Shown: positions 39,101 through 48,100 of the stretch, in pieces | Layout: every line of letters starts with the position of its first letter | Numbering within the stretch: the first letter of the stretch is position 1 | Origin: Hondaea fermentalgiana | Lineage: Eukaryota; Sar; Bigyra; Thraustochytrida; Thraustochytriidae | Assembly (NCBI GenBank): GCA_014084085.1 | Contig: NPFB01000012.1 | Location: 835,612-899,611, forward strand | DNA length: 64,000 nt | Direction of reading: 5' to 3' | The notes under the pieces: model-generated | Databases searched by the model: none | What the model was told of the DNA's origin: nothing | The model's input: the letters and a program-made list of their open reading frames with translations, nothing else | Translations under genes and position numbers: made by a program

Positions 39101-41875
39101 ACTACACTGAGTCTCTGGCGGAATGAGATCACCCGAGTTGTGGAGGTTGCCTCGGCAGCTAATGTGGAGCCCAACCTTGCCTTTTCCGTTCCCGAGGGGG
39201 CCATGGGCATCGCGTCGGAGGTTCTCGCCGAGCTCGCCTCACTCTCAGGGATCTGCCAATACAACTTTTCCCTCACGGATTTGCACAGCGACATTATCGA
39301 GACAGTCCTTGCCCCGCGGCTTTCAGGCCAAGGCAGCTTCGTGGTCAGCTTCTCTGGAATGGACTCGTTATCGTACAAGGAGTTCTCTAATGGCGTCTCG
39401 GGTCGCTACCAACCAGCGAGTTCCAGTACGGATGCGGGAAAAAATTACACGTTTGTGGAAATCTCTTCCGAACTCTTTGATCCTGGGCCCTCTGCCGTTT
39501 ACGATGAGGTCATTGTCTCGGTATTGCGCTCTCCTCCGGAAGAGATTTGCGTCAATGGGAACACCGTCAACGCTATTGTGACCAAGCTCGCCAACATTGA
39601 TATCAAGGCTTCCGAGTTAGGCCGGAACCTTGCGTCAACGGAGCGCGCGCAACAGACCACCGCATATCAACAGAATGTTGTGACAGACGTTTTGTCTCTC
39701 GAGCTTCAGCACTCGTCTGTGATTTTTGCCTCTTCGTCGAGACGCGTCAATCTCAGTTTGGACATTCTTTATGCTGATGCCTCATCGACAAGCGCAATCT
39801 CGTGTAGCATGTGGGACTCGACCGGAGAGGTTTGGGACTCTGATGCCTGTGCCGTCATCAATCGCACGTCGGATATCATTACCTGTGAGTGCGGCCCGAT
39901 CACCTCGCGGAGCCAATTTGCGGGAATTCAGTTGTCCGAAGTCGTCGACTCCGGTTTGCCTTTTGACCCGGCTTTGCTGGGGATCATCTTGGGTGCAACC
40001 ATCGGCGCGTGGCTGTTTCTTTCCATGTGGTTGCATACGCAGGATGTCCGTGACGCTAATCGCGTGCAGCGTGGCGCGGTGCTGGCGTTTTTGGCGCAGC
40101 GCCACTTTGGTAAGAACGTTCGGAGCCTTGAGTTCATGAAGCGCGATGCATTTCAAAAGCTTCGTGCGCACGCACAGCCACCGATGAATCCTACCAAATC
40201 GTTCTCTGACCTCCTTGGCGATGTGGCAAATGCCCACTCTGTAGCGGGTCTTTTGGTTTTCGACCCGCAGCGAAGTCGCATTGCGCGGAGTGTGGTGGTC
40301 CCGTTGGCCATGCTGGCCGCCTTTGCCAGCGTGTACATGGTGAATAAGCTCGGTGATCAATTCGAAGAACAGTCGCTCACGTTAGTGGGCTTCATCGTGG
40401 GCGCGCTTGTGGTTGCAACTGTCATTCTTGTGTATCGATATGCGCTTTACAAGCTGGCACAGAGCGAGCGACGCGTCCTGGGCCGTGTGGCGCACCTCAA
40501 GGCGCAAGCTATTGCGATCGTTGATTCGCCTTGGCACAATAGTGGGCAAGTACGCAAGCGCAAGAAGCGGCGCAAGAACCGGTCCGCCGACAAGGCTTGG
40601 AGAAACCCGAATCAGCACAGGATTGAAGACACAGAGCTTGTGGACTTGGAGCGAAACATTTCTCGCACGGCCAATCCGGAGCTCGAGCAGCTGCGCAAGC
40701 GTCAAATGCAGGTTTTCATTAAGCGTGGCCAGCTCATCTTCATGAAGGCAATGCACGACCACATTATGCGTTCCAAGTACTACCGTCTGGCCAAGAACAT
40801 TGCATCAAGCGTGTGGTTTTTCCGTTTATTCAACGATGGCCTCCGTCGCATCTATGGCGGTAAAGTGCATATCTCTGTAGCACTAGCACGCCATGAGCGA
40901 GGCCTTGCCAGGCTCGAGAAGGCATATCATGTGCGTCCGAGGCGATGCAATTTACCAAGACTTCTCTGTGCGCTGTTGATGCTTGGGCTATTTGCTGCAT
41001 GCACGTACTTGGTGGCGATTGGAACCAAGGATATTTCCACTCCAAGATCTTGGGCTCTTCACGCTGTCATTGCCTTTGGTGTGGGCGTTGTCATCGTTGA
41101 ACCCTTGGTGCTATTCTTTGTCGCCTTTGCTCTCTTTCCCCGCCACACGCGCGAGAAGATTCCGCTCATTTCTCGGAACCGCGGGTCACATTTTTCATGG
41201 GATAGTCGAATCTCGACGAGGTCGCTTGAGATGGAACCCATCAGCGGCCGCGAGCCTTCATTCAGACAGAATAGTCAACGAAGCCTGGGCGGAGGCATTC
41301 AGGGGCGGCGTGGGGATTGGGCGCGACATCAAGATCCCTCAGCATCCTCGCTGCACTTTTCTGTGGCAAGTGATTTGGACAATAAGGCCGGCGAGGCCTT
41401 TGGCATGCAGCAAAAACAAGGGCAGCAGCAGGGACAGCAGCAACAGCGACGCCGCCAACAGCGCGAACAGCCTCGCCCACAAAGCAAGTTGTCCTCGCGC
41501 CGACGAGGATCGACATTGTCAGCTGCAACTGGTTTCACGGGTATCCTGAGCAAGTTCATGACGAATACTGTGAACACCGACGAGGAGGGCACCGAGTATT
41601 ATGATGAAGACGAAGATGAAGACGAGGTTGACGATGGCTACGAGACTACGGGAACAGACACGACATTGCACCAAAGTAAGTCATTCTTCGGTGCCAAGTC
41701 TTCTGCTCCAAGCGATTCGCACACAACGTTTAACACTGCGCGTACGCCACGCCGGCGCCGAGGCTCGACCCTTTCCTCCATGCTTTTCAAGCGAAAAGAT
41801 GCCCGTTCCGTCTTTGATAACGACGAAGACGAGGACGACCCAGACTTTCGCCACGACGATCTTGATTTTGTCTAA
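36185..41875 (+). CDS. Multicopper oxidase-REJ-GPS-polycystin-like membrane fusion
   Basis: This is 1896 residues from the ATG at 36185, chosen because it begins a signal peptide (MLSVVLVAFLVQAVRA). Residues about 55-600 form a multicopper oxidase with all four copper motifs: HTHG (128-131), WYHPHMH (167-173), HNHPLHIH (514-521) and HCHNMEH (571-577). A Thr/Pro linker (about 622-636) leads to a REJ-like region. A GPS motif follows (Cys1207, Trp1210, Cys1234, Cys1236), then five membrane spans (about 1262, 1369, 1399, 1593, 1622). The segment HSVAGLLVFDPQRSRIARS before span 2 resembles polycystin-1, but no PLAT domain is present. The cytosolic tail is Gln- and Asp/Glu-rich with two RRGSTLS motifs. 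The architecture suggests a copper-dependent oxidase displayed outside the cell on a polycystin-like anchor or sensor; this is inference. Confidence 0.82.
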   Translation: MLSVVLVAFLVQAVRAQTTANCNSNEEGILLSDCPLSEVVLGDGDSMDLSFGTSVLELPFLVESTDGTTRTISHEGSFTMHGKGYGANGAARTAPGPIIRMAKGAKVTVRYTNDLDPPSPGNHTSNIHTHGLHVSGDEDDVALKIPPGESHDYVYTLPTDHAGGSHWYHPHMHPLAVAFTGAGAAGMLIIDDADDGTEIPTELLDTPEQVIFVQHVDPPRLLDLSDGVEDDPFSHRIGVKDTTFAVNVSGLGFDSATDAFANFKSDGIFLINGLYKPRLEVEQGIWYRWRIAHVAAVRDLKMAIYNASAATPSNCEVRVIARDGVYLRDGPRDLNFAANHSIHLHPANRADVLVRCSGEPGTQALVYDNFDAFDEEGLVDDSRQDPVYQREFLFTISVISATQTSALPDTAFSWQACLPFYLADLLDREPSPYSGFTLAEVQEASATIARPDFEERWKSPDFLQWVILVNPFSVNNVEFAKDWITADEALPEQRNVSVMRLGEVQEWELTESSHNHPLHIHVNHYQLLHDIEDETGFHKRGDWLDTVRPRTGAAVSFRFQPDTFLGRVALHCHNMEHSDEGAKAQAYIIENPNLSDSRVPSLTRPWADICGSEVALETPTSSGTTPTPSPTASPVETSIKVTINNVADVTYSHAGIVLSTRVVQARADTPVEYCWTRREGQFTDDVEAEIGELVERSSCELSAAEIEKVNEVYATSPLSPNLAIKPYAVPAVSTGKVSFRYELVAKQANASSYTNEIGFRVYGFPAAPSVVVSSSQGTAGVTRFTLTAIPADDAENTDVFEYKFALERNTLGAEPVSISEWSSSPTLSNVVLPFTQKTETVSYTSVVAFVRDGYGAESPASDPVFIRLSVPSSIDEVTVASKVDDEDPDESLRDQLAYSSVLTRALESLSDEGVDTLKSQITTQLEGALTLLHERTFSSQLGELIMLVLLEIALSLDDDDIALAERVAEMFQTTLSLWRNEITRVVEVASAANVEPNLAFSVPEGAMGIASEVLAELASLSGICQYNFSLTDLHSDIIETVLAPRLSGQGSFVVSFSGMDSLSYKEFSNGVSGRYQPASSSTDAGKNYTFVEISSELFDPGPSAVYDEVIVSVLRSPPEEICVNGNTVNAIVTKLANIDIKASELGRNLASTERAQQTTAYQQNVVTDVLSLELQHSSVIFASSSRRVNLSLDILYADASSTSAISCSMWDSTGEVWDSDACAVINRTSDIITCECGPITSRSQFAGIQLSEVVDSGLPFDPALLGIILGATIGAWLFLSMWLHTQDVRDANRVQRGAVLAFLAQRHFGKNVRSLEFMKRDAFQKLRAHAQPPMNPTKSFSDLLGDVANAHSVAGLLVFDPQRSRIARSVVVPLAMLAAFASVYMVNKLGDQFEEQSLTLVGFIVGALVVATVILVYRYALYKLAQSERRVLGRVAHLKAQAIAIVDSPWHNSGQVRKRKKRRKNRSADKAWRNPNQHRIEDTELVDLERNISRTANPELEQLRKRQMQVFIKRGQLIFMKAMHDHIMRSKYYRLAKNIASSVWFFRLFNDGLRRIYGGKVHISVALARHERGLARLEKAYHVRPRRCNLPRLLCALLMLGLFAACTYLVAIGTKDISTPRSWALHAVIAFGVGVVIVEPLVLFFVAFALFPRHTREKIPLISRNRGSHFSWDSRISTRSLEMEPISGREPSFRQNSQRSLGGGIQGRRGDWARHQDPSASSLHFSVASDLDNKAGEAFGMQQKQGQQQGQQQQRRRQQREQPRPQSKLSSRRRGSTLSAATGFTGILSKFMTNTVNTDEEGTEYYDEDEDEDEVDDGYETTGTDTTLHQSKSFFGAKSSAPSDSHTTFNTARTPRRRRGSTLSSMLFKRKDARSVFDNDEDEDDPDFRHDDLDFV

Positions 41876-42704
41876 TGTTCTGTAGGGCACGGGTGTATTA
41901 ATTTGTGCAGGAACTTCGTTCCGTTTGTTGAAAAAATAATTGTTTGTTTTTGTTTGAGGATCTTCGTATTCGAAATCTTTATTGATTTCTCTCTTGTTAA
42001 ATCTTTGCATCGCAGTATCAGGCAGAAGTCGTAAGTATACGCATGTTTCTCAGGATACTTGACAGCATTCAATGGTTGCCACGAGTCAGTTTTTGTCAAA
42101 TACTGTCCTGCCGCCTATGCCCAACGGAGATCAGTCGATTCAGTCATAGTCTCGCGAATCTTTTCCATCGAGCTGGCTTTACGCCAAGACTTTGCCGGGA
42201 CATTTTGCTCTGAATGACGACACCGGTTCGGTACATGGTCCACTGCCGAGTCGGCTCAAGGCCAATGCGCCACGATGGCAAGAAGAAAACCTGGCAGCCT
42301 GCCAGATGCGCTGAACTCTGGCCCAATTTCATTTAATTTTTATTAATCAAAGGGGGTACAATACGAGTATATCGAGAGTTTTCCACCCACATTTCTTGAT
42401 AACAGCTTTCGGATAAAAAAATTTACATTGTATATTATTCTTTTATACCCCCTCTCTTCAATACGATTGAACGTCGAAAAGAGCGGGACCAGTTGTGCCT
42501 GAACCGGAACATGCCGGTCCCAGAAGAAGTTGGGACGCATAAGCCCTCGACGCGCGGCAAGTCAGCGAATCCTGCCGTCGCTGGAGACGTTTGGGACTGC
42601 AAGCAAATCCGCAACCAAGAGAGAAAGTTCAAGCCGGAATAACAAAGAACAAGAGCATTCAAGAACCAGGAGAGAGAACAAACGTGAAGCCAGCTCTTGA
42701 AACG
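41876..42704. other. AT-rich spacer, no gene recognised
   Basis: Same-strand spacer with short frames only. It includes A/T-rich stretches with TTTGTTTTTGTTTG and TTTTTATTAATC near the ends. It presumably holds the 3' UTR of the oxidase fusion and the promoter of the next gene. Confidence 0.4.
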
Positions 42705-43046
42705 ATGTCTTTGCAAGAAACGCAGCAGCAACAGCAAGTTCCCAAGGCAGAATATGCGACTGCACTTCCTCATGAGGCTCCACGTGTCGCTCAGCCAGGC
42801 TGCAGGACTCCTTCCGCGCCGCGCCAGCAGCAGGCGCCCCAGGTTCAAACGATGGCAGACCCACGATTGACAATGCGCGGCGTGCCTCCCGAACGTCAGA
42901 CAGGAGGCACGTATGATAACGAGCGCTACTGTGGCATTCTGAGCGTTGTGATCTGTCTCATTGGGTGCCCATGCATTGTGTGCTGCCCCGTTGACCAACG
43001 CGAAGTCTGGAAAAGTCCCGAGGGGCGCAAAATAATTCTCAACTGA
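42705..43046 (+). CDS. Small cysteine-rich membrane-anchored protein
   Basis: This is 113 residues from the ATG at 42705 (A at -3); the frame is open upstream but has no ATG. The first 70 residues are Gln/Pro-rich and disordered. The end carries one hydrophobic, cysteine-rich span (YCGILSVVICLIGCPCIVCC) followed by PVDQREV. This arrangement is common in small protist and plant proteins with cysteine-rich tail anchors (CYSTM-like, or the YCG...CPVD type). Palmitoylation and membrane attachment are likely; the function is unknown. Confidence 0.65.
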   Translation: MSLQETQQQQQVPKAEYATALPHEAPRVAQPGCRTPSAPRQQQAPQVQTMADPRLTMRGVPPERQTGGTYDNERYCGILSVVICLIGCPCIVCCPVDQREVWKSPEGRKIILN

Positions 43047-43821
43047 CTCTGAGAACTAAGTATCGACATTTAGCCTTTGCCATGCGCCTAAAAAACAAAT
43101 ATTTGACTCCCCAAGGTTGAGTGATGTCTATCGTTCACCATATTAGCTTTTGCGCCGTCAAGACCGAGATAACGAGCGTCAACGCAATGTCGTAGCGACG
43201 TTGCCCTTTGAGCCTAAAAGACGTCAATGCTCGGGGTAAAAGGACATAGATGATCAGCTCATTGCCAAGTGCGTGCGCATGCTTAGTCTTTTTGTTCACT
43301 CCGTGGTCTGGTGCTCTCGAGGTGCCATGAAGCCGAGACCCCAAGTAGTCATGCAAGTATTCAGTAGCGGCTTTGTTTTTCCTAGGTGTCCAGAGCAAGT
43401 TTGTGCTTGTTCCACCCCCGATGAATCGCAAAACAAGACAGCACTGTGGCTGTTTCCGGATGCGGGCATTCGCCTTCTTCAAAGAATCTGGTCCATCGAG
43501 TCGATCGACGTCACAGTCGAAAATTGTGACGCTTCAAAAAAAGTAAATTGTTTTGATTTACTCAACGGAACATCAATCTTTCATTACCAGTGAGTCTGGC
43601 GCCCAAGGTCCTCCCCTCCTCAGGCTATACGTGCATTGGTGTTCATCGACAAAAGTCGAGACACAGACGACACACAAAAAGACGACCTGGCGAGCCTGTG
43701 CCAATAGATGCGCGTCGCCCACGAAGATAAGCGGAAGAGCATCTCAAAATGAAGCGTCGACCGTGCTCTTTGCGGAAACTCTGGCACCGGCGTCATTCGT
43801 CACTGCAGTACAGTTTCGATC
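43047..43821. other. Spacer that may hold a 5' exon of the seven-span protein
   Basis: A frame starting with ATG at 43327 and ending at a GTGAGT donor-like site (43590) encodes a Cys-containing, possibly extracellular segment with WLFPDAGIRLLQRIW. An AG at 43807-43808 would splice it in phase to the membrane protein downstream (intron about 219 nt). This is unproven. Confidence 0.3.
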
Positions 43822-44754
43822 ATGATTGCTAGCATCGCGAGCGTCGTGATTGCGATATGCATCGCTGTCGTGACATAGGCGCTGAGAAGAGAATGGAAAA
43901 GGAGAAGAATTGAAGGGAAAACTAGTCAGCTGTCCATTCATGTAACAACGCTACGCGGGATTCTGCTTTTCCTTCTCTTCTCTCTACTATTTTCTGTTGT
44001 GTCGCTCTGCTTACACGGGCTTGCGCTCTCTTGGCGGGCGTGCTCCATCCTGGGAACTGTGCCGTTATGCATGTACGGCTTGTCCCGCTTCTTTTGCTAT
44101 CGAGTCCTTTTGTTGCGAGTAAAACGTGTGGAAAAGGTAATGCCCGATTGGTCGCACGTGCTCTTGCTTTTAGTAAAAATTGGAGCCCATGGCGGCCTGG
44201 GGCCAATAATAGTTACTGCGGTGCTTTTTACATCTGGAAAAACGACCTTTGAAGAGCAGATTTGTACGCAGCAAATGGAGGGGTTGCTTCCCGTGCTTGG
44301 AGCTTTCATGGACATTGGCTTGACGGGTACGCTATTTGTATTGTTTGTAATTCCAGTCTTCCATGAGAGCAATCGGGTCGTCTTAGGAAGTGATTCAACG
44401 GTGAAGACAACACTTGTCAAGGCGGCATGGCGAAATCTGGTCCTCTCGAGCATCTCAATTTTTTCGTCGAATGCATACTTGCTTGGAATTGGCATAACGA
44501 CTCCGCGGCTTGCCGGAAACGACAGCGCCAGCGTTCAGCATCTTCGGCTGTATACAACGTATGGTGGCGCGCTTGACGTACTTTGCAATGCTTGCGTCAT
44601 TGTGAGTCTCTATTGGCGCCTCATCTTCGATTCCAATCCCAGAACGCGACGCGTCGCAAATTGCTCGCCACTTCCTCGAATATTAAAAGCATCTGGGGCT
44701 AGCAAGAGCACGGCAAACTCTGAACAGCAGCTGCAGAGTGCAGATCAAGAATGA
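43822..44754 (+). CDS. Seven-span membrane protein interrupted by an in-frame TAG
   Basis: From 43879 to the stop the frame encodes six hydrophobic spans with GPCR-like spacing. In the same frame just upstream, the ATG at 43822 begins a further hydrophobic span (MIASIASVVIAICIAVVT) that is separated from the basic loop (LRREWKRRR) only by a TAG at 43876-43878. Together they would make seven spans, and the first clear non-ATG start downstream would lose one. Explanations are a nonsense mutation (pseudogene), a base-call error, stop readthrough, or an unrecognised intron ending at this TAG (it contains AG). The C-terminal tail is Ser-rich. No family motif was recognised; receptor-like function is a guess from topology. 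Confidence 0.55.
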
Positions 44755-45181
44755 TTGGATTGCGTCGGTAAATGGTCGTGGATGTAGTACTTCGTTTGGC
44801 CTCTTAAGCACGAATCGCGAGCGTCGTGTTGTCATTGGCCTCTAGTTAACCACCGCTGAGAGAACAGAGCTCAATTGGTGCGCCCAGGTGCAGCCGCCGG
44901 GCGCGGACGGAGGCGCCGCGCTCGGGCGGTGCACGGACGGGCGAGTCTGGGCGGCGCAGGGCACAGCTTTGGCCAGCGTGGGCCGCGAGGGCGGGTTGAA
45001 GGAGAGAGCCCAACCATTACTCCACTCCATTCATCGGCGGAACGAACCACGGTTTGAACGAGGTCGAGAGCGCGAGTGAGAACGCGCGCAAAAGCCTAAC
45101 GCCGAGGCCGCCAAGAAACCTAGCGGGCGCGCGAGGGTCGCAAGGCGCACGAGGTGGGCGCGCGCTGCCCTGGAAGGCAGC
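44755..45181. other. Spacer and probable promoter of the topoisomerase gene
   Basis: Same-strand spacer, AT-rich at first and GC-rich over the last 300 bases. No convincing frame. Confidence 0.4.
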
Positions 45182-48100
45182 ATGGTGGTAGTCTTGAACG
45201 TGGCGGAGAAGCCGTCGATTGCCAAACGCGTAGCAGAGGTGCTCTCGCAGAACGGGTTCCGGTCGCGCGACGGCTTCTCCAAGTACAACCGGTGCTTCGA
45301 CTTTCGATGCAGGTTCGCCATTCCACCCATGTTTGCGCAAGAGCAAGAGTTTTCCATGGTGGTCACCTCTGTCTCGGGTCATCTCATGGAGCTCGACTTT
45401 GCGGACCAATTTCGAAGCTGGAATGCGTGCAATCCAAGCACACTCTTCGAAGCGCCAGTTATTCGTAAGGTGAGTTCGCAAAGCGAAGCCATTGCCAAAA
45501 CTCTGCAGCGCGAGGCGCGAGCCGCGCGCGTGCTCATTATCTGGACTGATTGTGACCGTGAAGGCGAGGCAATTGGTCAAGAGATTGCAGAGGCCTGTCG
45601 TGAAAAAGCACCCAACATTATTGTGAAGCGCGCGCAATTCTCGGTCGCCAACGAGGCCAATCTGTGGCAGGCGCTTCGCACGCTGCGAGACCTCAATCAG
45701 AATGAAGTCGACGCCGTCGAGACACGAAGCGAGATTGATCTCCGTATTGGCTCGGCTTTTACACGCTTTCAAACGCTTGACCTGCGGGAAAACATGGGCC
45801 TGCAGCAGCGCCTCATTAGCTTTGGGCCGTGCCAGTTCCCCACCTTGGGCTTTATCGTAGAGCGCGCTGAGGAAATTCGACTTTTTGTGGCCGAGGATTT
45901 CTGGACGATTCGCATGTCGTACCAAGCAAGCGCCGAAGCCGCTTGTGATTTTCATTGGAGCCGTGGCCAACTTTATGACCATCTCACGACACTTGTGCTC
46001 TTTGAAATGTGCGTCGAGGCACAGGAAGCGCGCGTGGAGCGTGTGAACCAGCGCTTGACGACCAAGTGGCGGCCTGTGCCCCTCTCGACGGTGGAAATGC
46101 AGATTCGGCTCTCACGATCGCGGGGCCTGGCCTCGGAAGCCACCATGCATGCCGCCGAGTCACTTTACCAGCGGGGTCTCATCAGCTACCCACGTACGGA
46201 GACGGACAGCTTCGATGCAAGTTTTGATCTTCAGGCCCTTGTCGACGTTCAACGTGCACATGCGACCTGGGGCGGCTACGCGGCGACGTTGCTGGATGCT
46301 GGGGGGTTCCAAATGCCCAGACAGGGTCGCAATAACGATCAGGCACACCCCCCCATTCATCCGACGGCGTGCGTGCCTCTTGAACAGCTGCAGGGCCCAG
46401 AAAAAGCGGTGTACGAGTTTGTTGTGCGGCACTTTCTAGCCTGCTGTAGTCGGGACGCGCGGGGCAGCAAGAGCACAGTCGTGGTCAGCATGGGCGCTGA
46501 GACATTCGAGACATCCGGCCTCGAGGTACTCGAGCGGAATTATTTGGACATCTATGTTTACGAGCGCTGGGCGCAGCGTAGCCTGCCTCGTTTCGAAGAG
46601 GGCCAGACCTTTGTGCCAAGCGTGCTGGAAATGCATCACGGCCGAACAGTGCCGCCCGAGCTACTCTCCGAGCCGGAGCTGATTCGGTTGATGGATCGAC
46701 ATGGCATTGGAACCGATGCAACCATTCAAGACCACATCAAGACAGTTCAAGACCGCGAGTATGCGACAAAAGTGGGACAGGGCGTCAAGCGCTTCCGGCC
46801 AAGTCCACTTGGTTATGCCCTTGTCCAAGCATACAAGCGCATTGGTCACGAGCAAGAGATTTCTGGTCCTTCGCTCCGGGCTCAGATGGAGCAGCAACTC
46901 AAGGATATTTGTCAGGGACGGGCGACAAAACCGGCTGTTATCCAGGCAATGATTGAACGGTTTCGTGGCGTTTTCCAAGCCACGCTCGCACGAGTTAACC
47001 TTTTGCACCAAGCCGTCGAAGAGTACCTGCAAGGCTATGAAAATTTCGCAGCCAACATGGACAATCCCGCAGACCCTGACAACGGAGACGGTGGTGGTGG
47101 TGGGGGCGGTGACGGCGGCGGCGGCGGCGGAGGAGGAGGTGGAGGAGGAGGAGGAGGAGGTAATGGTGGTGGTGGAGGCCATGGCGGAGGCGGCAATCTT
47201 CTTCCGACAAGAGTCCAGCGCGGAAATGCGCGCAAGCTCGAGCAAATCAAGAAGGAATATCGACTTAAAAAGCGCGGTATCTCGAGTTGCGGAAAATGCG
47301 GAAATCAATCCATGGACCACTACACGCGCACGGTTGAGGGCAAGCCGGGTCCGCGCGGCGGCAAAACGACAGCGATTTTGAACGCAGTAATATGTTCATC
47401 CTGTACAGAGGCCTTCGAATTGCCTCGTGGTGCCATTTCGACTGTTGAGCACGAATGCTACCTATGCAAGACCCAAGTCTTGAGCGCTAAGCCCGGGGAG
47501 TGGAGTTTCAATGTGTGTCCACGATGTTATCATTGTCCCCCAAAGTCAGGAGATATCGAAGACATGTTGATCCGACGGACCATGACATGCCGGGATTGCC
47601 GCGAAGCGCGTTGCGCACTTTCCGGAGGCGTCGAAGGCGATGACGTGGACGTTTTGCCGTGTCGTCAATGTGGAGGGGGAGGAGGAGGCGATTCTGGTGG
47701 GCTACGGCTTGTCAAGTTTCCGGGCGCCATTGGTGAACCTGCAAGCTTTTCGCTGCGATGTAAAAATAAGACGTGCAAACAACGCCTGTACTTTCCTCGC
47801 TCCGTCCGCGAGGCGTCGGTTCCAAAAAAGGGAAGCGCAAAATGCCGAGCATGCAATGGCTGCAAGGTAAAACTTCTTTTTAAATCAAGCGCGCTACCCC
47901 CAGGCTGGGACAATCCTCTGTACCTGTGTGTATCTCCAAGTTGCAGCGACCGTTCGACCGATCTTGATTGCATTATGGATTCGTTCAAGAGTAGCGGCGG
48001 GCCGTCTGCGTTCTCTAACAAGGGACCGCGGAGAGTTCAGGCTGCGCCTCCTCTGCAACAAGCCAATCCTCAGGTTTCCAGCTTTCAGGGCGGTGGAGCC

